From positions 4,197,383 to 4,261,382 of the forward strand of contig NC_048550.1 in assembly GCF_902806685.2 (NCBI RefSeq): a DNA stretch of 64,000 bases, in the 5' to 3' direction. The notes under the pieces are model-generated. The model was not told the DNA's origin. It saw nothing but the letters and a program-made list of their open reading frames with translations, and did not search any database. Shown here one piece after another: positions 20,590 through 33,864 of this stretch. The translations under genes were made by a program, and so were the position numbers. Each line of letters begins with the position of its first letter. Within the stretch, counting starts at the first letter, position 1. This stretch comes from Maniola hyperantus (taxonomy: Eukaryota; Arthropoda; Insecta; Lepidoptera; Nymphalidae).

Positions 20590-20822
20590 TTTTATTTTTT
20601 ATTTTTTTATTCAGATACAAGTTAGCCCTTGACTGCAATCTCACCTGATGGTAAGTGATGATGCAGTCTAAGATGATAGCGGGCTAACCTGGAAGGGGTA
20701 TGGCAGTTTTTATTAAACCCATACCCCTTTGGTTTCTACACGGCATCGTACCGGAACGCTAAATCGCTTAGTGGCCGACGGAATAAGAAGCTGATATTTT
20801 AACCACTAGGCCACCGCTTCTT
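20590..20822 (-). repeat. RTE LINE 3' UTR fragment, second copy
   Basis: Close relative of the preceding fragment, same orientation, almost adjacent; probably a tandem duplication or repeated insertion. Confidence 0.65.
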
Positions 20823-21135
20823 TCTATTACTATCATACCTTTCTATTTTTGTTAGAGTAGCGATAAAGCGATACTAGTCTAGTAACTAGAAGCAAATGCT
20901 TGACATCATATAAATATTCGTCAAATGCTGATGGCCTATTTGAATATAGTTTGACTGGGTATTTCAGCAAGTGCACAATTGCTTCAATCGAGGCAACTTT
21001 ACGAGTTCCGACCACGCGATATTCGGGCGTGGTCTGATGTTTTACATTAAACTAAATTCGACATAATATTTTGTCAATTAGGATATGTACTACGTACTCA
21101 AGGTAAGAACTAACGTTTCTTTTTTAAATTAGAGT

Positions 21136-21226
21136 TTGTTTTTTTTAATTCAGATACAAGTTAGCCCATGACTGCAATCTCACCTGGTGGTAAGTAATGA
21201 TGCCGTCTAAGATGGAAGCTAATTAC
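21136..21226 (-). repeat. RTE LINE 3' UTR fragment, short
   Basis: Retains ATACAAGTTAGCCCATGACT to GTCTAAGATGGAAGC. Confidence 0.55.
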
Positions 21227-21256
21227 CAACAGTGTCTTAACCTTCGCCAGTGATGA

Positions 21257-21476
21257 TCCATATTTAATATTATAAATGCGAAAGTGTGTCTGTCTGTCTG
21301 CTAGCCTTTCATGGCCCATCCATTCAACTGATTTTGACGAAAGTTGGTACAGCGATAGCTATAGCTTGCATCCCGGGAATGGACATAGGCTACTTTTTAT
21401 CCCGGAAAATCAAAGAGTTCCCACGGGATTTTTAAAAACCTAGATCCACGTGGAAGAAGTCGCAGGCATCATCTAG
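21257..21476 (+). mobile_element. Hel-A Helitron-like element
   Basis: Starts TCCATATTTAATATTATAA and ends GCAGGCATCATCTAG. Contains a TCTG run and CCCGGAAAATCAAAG. Confidence 0.75.
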
Positions 21477-21774
21477 TCCCACAGAACCAAAGATCAAAGA
21501 AGCTGAACACAAAAGTAACTTTGCACACCTAACGAGTTAGTTCAGAGACAGATCTTGTGGAATTACGCGAACAGAAAAATGCGCACGGATTTTCTCTTGC
21601 ATGTCGTAGGTACTTAGAATCTCTGAGGATATTGCCGTTATCTGCGCGGGAAAAACATTGATGGATGAACAAGAGGATTTCCGTGCATGCATTTTTCCTT
21701 GACACTGGAAATAACAATATGAAAAAAATGATTTATCGCAAAACTAAATCATTATCACTACCCATATATTTTAT

Positions 21775-22082
21775 ACTAATATTATAAATGCGAAAGTGTG
21801 TCTGTCTGTCTGTCTGCTAGCTTTTCATGGCCTGACAGTTTAATCGATTTTGTTGAAATTTGTACAGAGTTAGCTTGCATCTCGGGGAAGGACATAGGCT
21901 ACATTTTATCCCGGAAACTAAAGAGTTCCCAAAAGGCCCATAAGTTAAAAAAGTATGTAAAAGATAAAGAGCTTGTATCCCGGAAATTGACATAGGCAAC
22001 TTTTTACACCGGAAAATCAAAGAGTTCCCAGGGGATTAAAAAAAACTCAAAACCATACGGGTGAAGTCGCGGGCATCATCTA
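21775..22082 (+). repeat. Hel-A element with internal duplication
   Basis: Starts ACTAATATTATAAATGCG and ends GCGGGCATCATCTACT. The CCCGGAAA...GACATAGGC module appears twice, as in the copy at 56505. Confidence 0.65.
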
Positions 22083-22264
22083 CTGCGAAAGTGTGTTTAT
22101 TTGTTGGTTTATTGAATTGTTATTGTGGTTATTGACAGACACACGGGCAAGCTGATACACTCACATTTATGATATTAGTCTGGATATGCTTCTGAAGCTA
22201 AACTAGGATGAACCTGTGCTTCAGCTCCAGTGCCGACTCCTCTAGTAGTTTTGTTGTGAAAAAC

Positions 22265-22706
22265 AAAAAACCGGCCAAGTGCAAGTCAGACTCGCGCACA
22301 GAGGGTTCCGTACTACAATCGTATTTTATCGACATTTTGCACGATAGATCAAAAACTATTTTGCCTAAAAATAATTAAAAATCTGTTTTAGAATTTACAG
22401 GTAAAGCCCTTTCATATGATACCCCACTTGGTATAGCAATCTTACTTTGAAAGTCGAAAATAGCAATATTTGTTCATGTAACCACTAAATTTACGGTTTT
22501 CAGATTTTTCCCCTAATGTCTGCTATAAGACCTACCTACCTGCCAAATTTAATGATTCTTGGTCAACGGGAAGTACCCTGTAGGTTTCTTGACAGACAGA
22601 CAGACGGACAGATTGACAGGCAGTCAGACAGACAGACAGACAACAAAGTGATATAGGATCTTCCGAAGGGTTCCGCTTTTCCTTTTGAGGTACGGAACCC
22701 TAAAAA
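22265..22706 (-). repeat. R-family repeat, reverse
   Basis: From AAAACCGGCCAAGTGCAAG to GGTACGGAACCCTAAAAAT, nearly full length. Confidence 0.8.
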
Positions 22707-22911
22707 TATCCAGATTGCACGTAAATATAGTACGGTGCTGTTTCATACGAAGGTTACATGATACTATAGTCATATAATGGCCGCGCCTCAGGTATTTACG
22801 AGAGCGGTGTACGGACAGAGGTTATTAAAAGGTAAATTCCATTACTCCGCACCCGTTGATGTCCAGTAAATCTGTGTTGTTACTTTATTGGTAAAAGATA
22901 TATTATATGGT

Positions 22912-23053
22912 ACGCGAAGGGTCGGAAAGGCAATCGGGGAGGGAATGCCCCGCATACCCGCACAGCCCCCGCGCTAACCCGGTGCGAGTAAGCGCGGGTG
23001 ACGTGTGGGTGTGCGGGGCGTCCCCCGCCTCATACCCTGATTGCCATCTCGAC
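22912..23053. repeat. F-family fold-back MITE, copy 4
   Basis: Arms AAAGGCAATCGGGGAGGG and CCCTGATTGCCATCTCGAC around a GC-rich core. Confidence 0.75.
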
Positions 23054-23878
23054 TTGTCGCGGACGTACGTTGATAAAAAGTAATGTTGAACTTTTCTTCC
23101 AGTTTTGTTGAACTCTAGAGGAATTACCTAAAAAATCTAAATTCTAAATTATAAAATAAAGTAAGTAATTTTGACGCAACCGGTGATTTGCAGAAATATT
23201 TTATTAGGATCGGACGCTGTTTGGCAAAATTAACTCACGAATGTTTTAACCTCCGGCTTCAGTTACCTACTGTTTTATAATGCAAAGGGTACAAAGGAGC
23301 CTTTCCTTTTTTTTTGGTATAACTTGCAAACCAATTATAGCTGATTATTCTACATCTACAGGGTATTATATTTATATTTTCTCTTCAATTTTTCGCTATT
23401 TAATTAATCTGTGATCTTTTTTATAGGTACTATTTCTTTATTAATTACTAATAATATGGGATATCAACCCGTGCTTGGGACACAAAAAATCAACCAAAAT
23501 CTACCAAGTTACAAGTTGCTATAATACAAACAATTACATCGCCTAAATACTTTATTTTACTAGAAACTATTTAAACTAAACTACTATACTAGAAACTATC
23601 TATAGTAAATAATACCCCAATTTTAAGATGTGTTATAGCTCATAACGTAGCGCATAGTAAAGCCTATTCGACATATTTTATTACCTAATCTGGGTCTACA
23701 GTAGACTTGAGATGAATGGGTTGTGCATTGTTACACATAGACAGCGCGGCGCGTCGCCTGAAGGCATCGGCCTACAATTTAGTTCACCAATGCTATGCTA
23801 CACTGGCGCATACTTATGTGTTAGCCTTGAATCACGTAAAAATGCAACCTTGCCAAACAAAACTATTCTATTCTATCA
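23054..23878. other. No gene recognised
   Basis: AT-rich; a small CpG-rich patch near 23740-23770 (GCGCGGCGCGTCGCC) is not part of any recognisable exon. Confidence 0.3.
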
Positions 23879-24107
23879 CTAGCTGATGCCCGCGACTTCG
23901 TCCGTGTGGATTTAGGTTTTTCAAAAGTCCCGTGGGAACTCTTCAATTTTCCGGGATAAAAAGTAGCCTATGTCCTTCTCCGGGATGTAAGCTAACTCTA
24001 TAACAAATTTCATCAAAATCGGTTAAACTGTTGGGCTGTGAAAAGCTAGCAGACAGACAGACAGACAGACAGACACACTTTCGCATATTTTATAATATTA
24101 GTATGGA
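23879..24107 (-). mobile_element. Hel-A Helitron-like element, complete
   Basis: Reverse copy from CTAGCTGATGCCCGCGAC to ATTAGTATGGA, with both terminal signatures intact. Confidence 0.8.
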
Positions 24108-24780
24108 TATGGATTTTTCTAGGCTTTGGTTGAAAATAAATCTATCAAGATGAAATGTAATTCTAAAGGCTCATCACTTTCAGCCGCGTACTGTAATGTG
24201 TGCTACGGGCTACGAAAAAGCTACGAAGTATGTTTTTAGCATATTATATCCATTGAATATCGCATATCGCCTTTAACAAAATACACAACTCATGATGGAA
24301 AAACTTTAACGATGTTAAAGTTTGCGTTCCAAGTATTTGTTCAATTTATTGTACAGTACAGTGGAAACAAGGTCCTGTTTTCTCTAACTTTGAGGTAAGT
24401 AATGCTTTTCTTCTAATAAGTTTGTGTTGCCAGTATCACGTTATTTGTGTTCAGAGCAAACTTTAAATTTAATTTTAGATTATATTGAACGATATTTATA
24501 AAGATAAAACAAAATAGATATTTATAAAGATAACATAAAATATTATTTTACAATTTTATACAAATAACAACAACAACAACTGGGTAACAATTGGGTATTT
24601 TGTACAAATAACATCCTCGTATATTTATTTTGACAAACAAGAGTTAGTAATACAATGCTTTAGAATAGGTATAAGTATCAAAATGCGGTTCAAAAATTGC
24701 AATGCTCTAAGACAAAAATACATTTTAACCTACATGTATTTTTGTCGTAGACTGTCTGTATTTTCAGTACTATACCTAGA

Positions 24781-24862
24781 CTAGCTTATGCCGTAGACTT
24801 CGTCCGCGTGACACGCGTGACGTGTGAAATTTGTGTGTGACGAAGTCGCGAGCATGAGTTAG
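24781..24862. repeat. Minimal 82-bp palindromic Helitron end pair
   Basis: CTAGCTTATGCCGTAGAC on the left and GCGAGCATGAGTTAG on the right: two facing Hel-C 3' termini with almost nothing between. Confidence 0.6.
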
Positions 24863-26087
24863 TTGTGCATAAAGTAGTGAAATTGTTATTGCTAATATAT
24901 TCTAGTTTAGGTGCTTATTTAGTAAAATGGGGTTCCTTTTAGATTGCAATATAAATTATTCGATAAGCAGTTGGAAAATGGAAAAGCGTTTCTTTACACC
25001 ATTTGAATAATAAAGTGAGGTTCAAACAGGGTTCAAAGGCAGTTAATTGAATAAGTTGGGACTCCAAGCCAAGCTTGAGCAGTTAGTTTATATTATGTAG
25101 TATGAGCACGTTAAACTGTATAAAGTCACATAAATAATAGAAATTTAAAGTTGATATGATCAGAATGTTGTACAGAATATGAAACATTTGTTTAACCTTT
25201 GATGTGGACCTTTTAAAATAATTGAATTCTTAATTTTCTCGTGTGTTACAAAAATATTAATTTTATTCTATTTCATAAACAACTAGCTTTGTGAATTCGT
25301 TTGCGTTGATTTCGATATTTAAATTCCTGTAGGAATCTCTTTTGCCGCGATAAAATATCCAATATGAAATATCCTATGCCCTCTTTATGATTAAAAATGA
25401 ATACTTACACTTTGATGGTGCAGTGTTTTTCGTAAGATATATTAGTCAGTTAGTTTCTCCTTTTACATAAATAAGTACAGGAACATCATGCGACATAAAC
25501 GTGGAAATCGTGGCATATAAACTTTTATATGCCAGATATATCCGCGACATTTTTTACACCCCGTAAAATTGTAAGCTATATAAAATTCATGGCCGGTTAA
25601 TATTTTGGTCGTGGGTAAAGTCATGGCAAAGGTTATTTCTGCGTGATTCGACCTTGAGACGTCATTAATGAGCGTAATGTATTTTTATTGATTTACTGGA
25701 TCCTTTGAGCACGTCCATTGTGGTTTATGATTATAGTGTTACGAAAAAACTATAAAGATTTGTGTGCCACATGGTGCTAATGGCTTATAATAACCCATAG
25801 CCAAATACATTAGGTGGATATACGAATACGTCTCGTTAACTTCCCTAAAAATACAATAAAGTCGACGATAAAACGATGTTGTGATTTGTGACTAGGACGG
25901 AGGGACAAAGCCATGTCTGTATGTATTTAAATGCTTAAGGTTAATAATAGTAGACATGGGGGTAATGTAATGTCTTACGTCACGGGCGCCAGGATAAATC
26001 CCAAGCATAACGAGGCATTTTTAGAGTAGCCCCCTTGCGCAGCGAAGGTGTTGCATCTAGAATCCTGTGGCCCTACCGCGGTTGTTT
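24863..26087. other. No gene recognised
   Basis: AT-rich sequence without supported genes; weak Hel-like traces near 25330-25400. Confidence 0.3.
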
Positions 26088-26265
26088 GACAGCTACAATG
26101 TCACGATCGCAATCAACTCGCTTAATTAATGCGCTCGATTGGTTAATGCTCGCTCACTATTGGCCACAATGCATTGTTGCTCATTGTTGCAACAAGAATC
26201 GCACAAATTCAGCCAATCAGAACAATTGAGATTGTAATAATGATTGATGCAGGTTTTAGACAATC
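26088..26265. repeat. MITE-like repeat (GACAGCTACAATGTCACG)
   Basis: Shares GACAGCTACAATGTCACGAT, CAATTGAGATTGTAATAA and TGATTGATGCAGGTTTTA with 30771-30925. A partial relative is near 33588-33645. Confidence 0.65.
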
Positions 26266-27835
26266 GCCCCGCTGAGTGAAGCACGGGGTTTAGGGGTGCC
26301 CAAGATTAGTATTGAGCGCCCCTAAACCCCTCGCGAAGTAGGTACTAGATGATACCTGCAACTTCAGCCTCGTGGATACGGATTTTTGTAATCCCGCGGG
26401 AACTTTTTGATTATCCGGAAAAAAGTAGCCTATGTGTTAAGTCAGAGTAAAACCTATCTCCATTTAAATTTTCAGCCAAATCCATCCTGTAGTTTTTGCC
26501 TGAAAGAGCACGAGCACTTTCGCCTTTATAATATTGGTGTGATGTGATGGATTACAAAGAGAGCCCAAATCCCACGATAATACTTACTAATTATACATTT
26601 CCACGAGTTCACTGAAAGCTATTTTTTTTTCATATAATATTATTTCGTACCCGGAGACAAGTCGAGCTAAGTTTAAATAAATACACTCGCGAGTATAAAT
26701 AGATGGTTTTTAGTGAAAATCGATGCAATTTTAGTGTAGCGATGCTCTCTCAGCATTGCATGGCCCGGTGACACGCTAACCTTGGCACGTCACATCGATC
26801 ACATATTTAACATGTTTGCGTGACTTTTTTTCTTTCCATTGAAGCTAGGCTGTGGTACACAATATTTTCTTAGCATGTTTTCATATCGTACTTATCTACT
26901 TTAAGCCGAAGCTAAAATTTAAGGAAAAAATTACAGTGTACCTAACTGTTAACAGAGGGTTCTATCCGTCACTCGCTCCATAAAAACGTAATTTCATTCT
27001 CATTTGAATATTAAGAAACTAAAGTCAAAAAAATTTGAAGATTCGTTCTATCTACCTAACTGTTTGTTACCTTTTCACGGTCTATCTTTTTAACCAGATA
27101 CTCTACAGAGAAAGCTTTCATCCCAGAAACATGCATACCTAGACTTTTTATCTTGTAAAATCAAAGATTTCCTACGGAACTTTTGAGAACCTAAATTAAT
27201 GCGGACAAAGTTACGGGTGGGCATCAACTAATACAGAACAAAAGCGCAAGCGAGGCGAGCGCGATATTTTTGATATTTAAAATATAAAAAAAGATTAATT
27301 CTAGAACTAGTATATCTAGTATAGGGGGGGGGGGGTTTAACCCCCAAAACGCCTCCTGGCTACGGCCATGTGAGTAGGTAATGGGTATATGTACTTACAT
27401 AATATTATTATGTGCCGAAAAATAAACTGCAATTTTTGTTTTTCGTCTAATATGCAAAAGCAAAAGTCCACAGTGGATTTGTTTACGTTTCTTGCGGTTT
27501 TTAGCGTAAAAGTTAAATATTTGATTGTTTGTAATTTTATGTCCTTTGTAAAAATTCATTTATTTATTCATCATGAACTACATACCAATATAGATGAGGC
27601 CCGTGACTTCATACGTCTTCTAAATATGCCAAGGGAACTCTTTGATTTGTCGAGTCAAAAGTGACCTATGTCCATCCCCAAATTATAGCAAGATTTTCTA
27701 TTTGAAATGAAAATAATTTCAGAAATACTTTAGTATCGTACATGTACATTTTACACGTGATCCATGTTGTTATGTGATCTGATTGAGATAGATACCTATT
27801 TGTTATCATTAGATCTTGAAATGTAAACCTAGCTT
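26266..27835. other. No gene recognised; degraded Hel-A traces
   Basis: Hel-A-like remnants near 26340-26530 (TGATACCTGCAACTTC) and 27060-27230. An 11-base G tract is near 27325. No coding exons supported. Confidence 0.35.
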
Positions 27836-27903
27836 GTAACCTAGACTGCGTGTAGCGGGCGGCGGCCGACGCGGCGCGGCGGCGCGGCGCGGGCGGCGTC
27901 ATC
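27836..27903. other. Isolated 68-bp CpG-rich patch, possible exon
   Basis: In strongly AT-rich surroundings this patch is nearly all G and C with many CpGs. On the minus strand it opens with ATG at 27902 and reads MTPPAPRRRAASAAARYTQ toward a possible GT donor; on the plus strand it is also open (LRVAGGGRRGAAARRGRRH). It could be an alanine/arginine-rich exon end or a promoter CpG patch. Not resolved. Confidence 0.3.
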
Positions 27904-27929
27904 GGTGTGGAACCAGACGCGATTACATG

Positions 27930-28021
27930 AACGAGACCATTGATGTTGGAATCCCATTTATTATTCTAGGAACGAGACCATTGATGTTGGAACCCCCCTC
28001 TTATTATTCTAGGAACGAGAC
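27930..28021 (+). repeat. 41-bp tandem duplication
   Basis: The unit AACGAGACCATTGATGTTGG plus ATTATTCTAGG starts at 27930, 27971 and, partially, 28013. Confidence 0.8.
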
Positions 28022-28296
28022 CTATACCGAGAGCTATGTCACAGGCTATACATCGTCATTTTGAAATAGGTACCTACCTGCTAAGCTAAGGTATAAGTCC
28101 CGCAAATTGCTATTGCGCTGGAACCATGTCTCATTAACATCGAAATGACGTCATTTTGATGACAGCCAAAATAAAAATATACCATCAGCTCGAAACTTCA
28201 GTCTAGATCTGACGTCACTAAAATGGCGGCCACGTGCATTAGCAATTTGCAGGACTTATAAGCAAAGATACCTTTTTCGAACACCACGTTATGCGT

Positions 28297-28453
28297 TTGA
28301 CGCCGGCTCCACACATTGGCCCCAATACTTTTCGCCCGGCGTATGGATTGGGAAATTAGCATTGGCCCCAACGTTGGAAAAGCTATCCCGCGCCACAAGT
28401 TGGGCGAATAGTGTTTGGGCCATCGTTGGGGCCAACGTGTGGTGCCGGCGTTA
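28297..28453. mobile_element. MITE with TTRACGCCGGC ends
   Basis: Inverted ends TTGACGCCGGCTCCACAC and GTGTGGTGCCGGCGTTAA; TTGGCCCCAA motifs repeat inside. TTAA/TTGA at the ends may be a decayed TTAA target duplication. Confidence 0.65.
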
Positions 28454-30770
28454 ATTTCGGGGAGTAATCCCTACACTGTTTACGTAGGTACCTACTTTAG
28501 TAATACCTGACATATTGATTTTAAGTAGCCTATGGCCCCGTATGTCACATTTCCCGAAATATACTTGATTCACACCCCACGAAACTACGAAAGTCACGGC
28601 AATAGAAAATTAATGACCAGTTAATATTTTGGTGTATCGGTGAAGGTTATTTCAATTTGACCTTCAGAGTGTATTAATGGTGAACTAAAATTATCGATTT
28701 TTTCTTACAGGCTGTGACATTGATGATGTCTAATATAGTAGTGAGTCTGATAATAACAGCTGAAGGCTATGGTGGGTGATTTGTTCAAGGCAGCCAATAT
28801 ATTGGTCCAAAGTATAAAAATTATATTTATAGACACCTTGCTCCTAAATAGTCTTTGGGTGAATATAGATATGATAATAGGACGAACATCTGTTCACTGT
28901 TTTATAGTATTACATCTATTGCCGAGTAGACATTAAATCTTACATATTTTCATGGCCTACCCCCTGAAAAGATCTTGATATGTACTTATTTGGCACAAAT
29001 AGCTTGGCATAGTGATCCCGGAGACGGACAAATGGTTTTTTTATCCCAAAAAATCCTACTCCATCCGGAAAACAGAATATTTAAAAAACCAATTATTCTC
29101 TGAATGGACTTAGTTTGACTACTCAGTTTGACCACTGACGCACAGTTATCATATCAAGTTGAGGGCCTCCTATCGCCAGTAAAATTATAAGATTACGTCT
29201 GACAGGGATTTTTCGTATCAAAAATTCCCTTCAAAATAATTACGGCTATGATCGGCTTTGTACTCAAAAGTTTTAAGCGCTTTGGAAATTAATTTGTTTT
29301 GAGGAATCAAGCCAGGCTTTGCTTTGATAACTTTTCAAATAATATTTTTTGTTTCCGCAACGCGTTTCGTTGTACCTAGCAGTCGTTTTAACCGATAGAC
29401 TGCTGGACATAAGATTAGTGCTTGGGTATTCAATCCTATATTTTGAATCCCATGCTAAAAGATTTTTCCTAAAATATGTATGATCATTTATTACGCTTGG
29501 CATGTAGGTAGGCGGATTGGTAGCAGAGCTAGACTGATTGCACCGGTGTCGTTGTTTCGTGACATGGACCGTTGATATATACCTATCCATTAGTCTAGTC
29601 GATCTGAAATAGTTAAACTGCCCTTTGTCCACCAGAGCCTTTTTCATCAGAATGATACTTCCTGCTACCTTCTTCAAGCAGAAGAGGTTATTGTTGAAGC
29701 ATACCTTACAGAGTGGCTTCAGAATTTACAAAGTCTACGGTACAGTTTTGCCATTATAAAGTAAACCACAGTTCACGTATATTCTTGATTAATTTATTTT
29801 AATTGTAATTCATGATATAAATAAAAATAAAAGGCGATGGCACGATAGGCTATCAGTTTTTCGATGCAAATGGAGCGCTCATATTACTGTTACGAATGAC
29901 CCAGAATAAAAATAGGATAGAATATTTTCCACAATTAACTTTTGTCTTCTTTTGCTTTTATCAAATTCTCGAAAAATACGTTCAACGACAAGAATAAATA
30001 AGTATTATGGGGATTTAGTAGGCTTTATTTGTCTCCAAAAGATTTATTGCTAGCATCTGGGGAGCGCTTTCAGAACAGGTAGGTCTCCTTTTTTATTCAT
30101 ACTACAAATTCATCTGGTGAATAATTGTGGCACAAAAACAATACTTTCACTTTTTAGAGATAAGTTACCCTGGCGCTTCCACCACTCGAACATTTGCTCA
30201 AAGTAATAAAAGCGCCAGGATAGCACACATTGTCGTATGTGGCACTAGGTTAACTTATAATGGAATAAAAAATAATGAAAAATGTTCTGTCAGCCAATTG
30301 GCGAGACGAATCATCAGATAAATTTTTATTATCAAACTTTAGTCCTATACTTAGCTACCTACTGGCGATAAAAAAGTAGAACTCTATGAAAATGGGGATA
30401 AAATTGCCTGGGGTGAAATTCACAGAAGAGCTAGTTTCGATTCATATTGCGCCGTCATAATTTCCTTACGCCATAAAATAAATCAATTTTGACCTAATGA
30501 GGCAATATTTCAGCGAACGTTGCTTCGATAAATTAGAGCAGACGTCTCTATTAGTGACTATAATCTAATAAGTCTTATTACGTGAGCGGTTTGTTAATGG
30601 TGGGCACTGATTTGTGGGGAATTTACACGGGTACTCCGCTTGATTGGATAAGAACTGATTTGCACTTACATGATCATACTAGAGTAGACCTAGGCTTGCC
30701 AAGTCACTTCTGGTTGTAGAAATAGTTATGAATATACAGAACCCGTGGCTCGATTGCATGTGGCTAGAAT
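28454..30770. other. No gene recognised
   Basis: AT-rich. The longest frame (29273-29677, minus) looks like chance (see rejected). Confidence 0.3.
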
Positions 30771-30925
30771 GACAGCTACAATGTCACGATCGCAATCACC
30801 TCTGATTGGTTGACGCTCGCTCACAATTGGCTATAATTCATTATTGCAACAATAATACCATAAATTCAGCCAATCACAACAATTACGATTGTAATAAATA
30901 ATGATTGATGCAGGTTTTACGAAAT
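30771..30925. repeat. MITE-like repeat, second copy
   Basis: Same family as 26088-26265: GACAGCTACAATGTCACGAT to TGATTGATGCAGGTTTTA. Confidence 0.65.
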
Positions 30926-32260
30926 CGACCTGTTGGTTATATATTATATTGGGAATGGTATGACTGAATAGAAAAAGACAGATGAGAATACAGGTGCTCT
31001 CCACAGTCGCGTCAATATGAGTAGAAGCATGGTATTGAAATCAACATTAGGTATTATGGGCACGACCATACTCAAGAGCGAGAAGCGTGATGTGTGAACA
31101 ATGCGGATCAATGTATGGTATTAGTTTAGGTATGTACGCATGAAAATGCTTCAAAATTTGGCTTTAAATAGAGCTAATTTGCAAAAGTAATATAATTTAG
31201 AATATTTAATGTTATAGGGCATAGATAAGTAAATAAGCGTGGATTAATTTTTTTTAATCATATGGATCTCTTTATGTTTCCGGGATAAAAAGTAGTCTAT
31301 AATGTTATACCCGTTTCCGGGAGGTAATCTTTTTACTAAATTTAGTCAAAATGGATGGCCGTGAAAAGGCAACAGACAGACAGACTCATTTTCCCATTTA
31401 TAATGTTAGTATGGATTAAAAAATATGTTAGTGACAGCCCTATGATAATAGGGCGGAGTTATATATTAGCCCTGACAATTGGCTCTACATTTACTGTGAG
31501 TTGCTACTGCTTAGAAAAGAAAAAAAAAACTTTTGTAAAACGTCCTTTGCAACTAATTGTTAGTCTTCAATAATTAAAGTTTGAACTGGAGACGAACGAG
31601 GGCGTAGATAATTCGATGTCTTTAGCTATTTTTAGCAATTCCCAGTGATTTTTATTTAAACAAGAGTACATTTCAGTTATACATTACATTTCAGTTATAT
31701 CTTATCCATGTCCACACTAATAATAGATTTTGATAGGTACAGAGTTATAGCTTACATCCCGGGGTTAGGCCCATAATATTTCCCTTTCTTCTTCAAATAC
31801 ACATAGATATAGCTTGTGTTCTCCATATAATTTGAGAGAATACACTAGGTTAGAATGCTTGGTGTTACAGTAAATGGGTTGGTGTTACATCTTTTTTGGT
31901 AGACTGTATTGTGTCATGTATAAACAGCTGAAGTTTTCCACCAGACCACACATTAGGCAATTTAGAAAAGTTTTCCCAAAATTTTCCTTTCGTAGGCGGT
32001 CAATTATGTTCACCACAGCGCGGTTCCAGAAAGGTCGTTAGTCCACGAATTTCGGACTGGAAATGACCTTTTTGTTGTTTGTAATTCTTGTGAAGACGAA
32101 GTAAAGGTACATTTGTTAGGGCTCCTTTTCTTTGGGGTAATAACAGAGCTCGGGGTTAATTATATACTCAAATTTTACGTCGCGTCGTCAGCACTAAACC
32201 TACACAGGTAACTATTATTAGGTTCATTTCTTATTTGATTCTTCTTTATGACACAGTACT
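30926..32260. other. No gene recognised; degraded Hel-A piece
   Basis: A Hel-A remnant near 31260-31415 (TCCGGGATAAAAAGTAG to TAATGTTAGTATGGA). Otherwise no supported features. Confidence 0.35.
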
Positions 32261-32267
32261 AGAACAA

Positions 32268-32558
32268 CATAAGCTGTGATAGCCTAGTGGTTAGGATGTC
32301 CGCCTTCTAATCGGAAGTCGGGGGTTCGATCCCGGGCACGCACCTCTAACTTTTCGGAGATCTTTAACGGCGAAGGAAAACATCGTGAGGAAACCTGCAT
32401 GCCTGAGAGTTCTCCAAAACGTTTTCAAAGGTGTGTGAAGTCTACCAATCCGCGCATGGCCAGCGTGGTAGACTATGTCCAAACCCTTCTCACTCTGAGA
32501 GGAGACCCGTGCTTTGTAGTGAGCCGGCGGCGATGGGTTGATTATGATAATGATGATA
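32268..32558 (+). mobile_element. tRNA-derived SINE, full length with TSD
   Basis: The head holds pol III box A-like TAGCCTAGTGGTTAGGATG and box B GGTTCGATCCC (32323-32333). The body runs through ATCGTGAGGAAACCTGCATG to the tail GATGGGTTGATTATGATAAT. AGAACAA occurs at 32261-32267 and 32559-32565 as a 7-bp target-site duplication, so limits are firm. Partial copies: 18455, 41400, 47695, 57255. Confidence 0.85.
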
Positions 32559-32565
32559 AGAACAA

Positions 32566-33864
32566 GAAAACATCCGCCTGCAAATTAGGATTTCGGCATG
32601 GACATAATATAATACCCAAGTCCATGTATTTCAGTAAATAATTATTTTATCCCGTTTCCGGTGTAACTTAGTTATAACTAAAGAGAAGTAGATATAGTGA
32701 AAAAAATAGAACAGAGAAGGAACAAAGAATAGGAGTCTTTAAATGCTTGCCTGTTACAGTTGTATTTTTTCGTTTTTCGAACGATGCAAACGGACGGACG
32801 GATGGCCGTCCGTCAGTCCGTTTGATTTATCGTGCAAAATGTCGAAAATATATATTCGAGGACGGACGGAGGGACGGACGGATCTAAAACACTAAGGTAG
32901 TCTTGTTTCCTAAGCTTTTCTTGCCCTTTTCCAAGGGTACCGTTGAAATAGGCCATCTTCATTGCGACTGGTGGATGGGTGGTTTATCTCGTTCTAGCTA
33001 AGGCTTTTGCAATTTCGTTACCAGTTCGCACTAATACCTATGCTTATACCTATAGTATGAGATTTCTCACTAACGTTGATAGAATTTAAGAGTCGAAATA
33101 CAAAATAATAATGCAAACATTCATTGGCATCAATTTTAATTTTGCAACCTTTCCGCTTAGAGCGCTGGCTGTAGATTTATGGACAAATTAGAGAATCAAT
33201 TTTATACTATCACCTCAGGTTTGTGACGGCAATTTCCGTATCTCCGCGTTTTCCCTGTTTTTAGTCAATAGTTTGAGCCTAGTTTTTGTACAAGTTTCTT
33301 TTTAAATATTCACATACAAGGTGGTAAGTGATGATGCAGTCTAAGATGGAGCGGGCTGGGACCTGGAAGGGGTATGGCAGTTTCTGAGTTATATTTTTTA
33401 GTCTCTAGTTTCATAAGTTCTGACGAAGTTATCTATTCCCAGTAACATCGTCTATTATTATTTGGAAATTAAACTGGATATCGATATTTAAACTTTTGTG
33501 ACGCAGATGATGATGATGATACTTTAATGTTATTTTTGGGTAGGTACTGTGAATTTCACACAAATCACAATGGTACAAAAGTTGAAATTTCAGCCAATCG
33601 AATGAATAGCTATTATCGCTGATGCAGGTGCGATTGTAGCTAATATCGAATCACGTTTCATACGGAAGTCACATTATATTGTTAGCAATAACGGCACTCA
33701 TAGAATACATTTATGTGGAAATATTCATATTTTGTTATCATTAAAATGTAAATGGAACGTAAAACGAAAAAAGATTTATTTTTTATTTTATCATCTAATA
33801 TTCATGAATTTTGAAAAAAAAAAATTTGTCTATACTTCTATATCCTAGTATCTAATATTATAAA
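32566..33864. other. No gene; small repeat fragments
   Basis: R-like debris near 32760-32885 (TTATCGTGCAAAATGTCGAA and GGAC-rich runs), an RTE 3' UTR piece near 33305-33385 (GTAAGTGATGATGCAGTC), and a MITE fragment near 33588. Confidence 0.4.

Noticed and set aside
29273..29677. 134-codon open frame on the minus strand
   Set aside because: No recognisable domain, no splice or poly(A) context and composition typical of chance AT-rich reading; not listed as a gene.
32281..32340. Possible tRNA gene (box A and box B)
   Set aside because: Continues into a SINE body with TSDs and poor cloverleaf pairing; it is the SINE head. The same applies at 51723.
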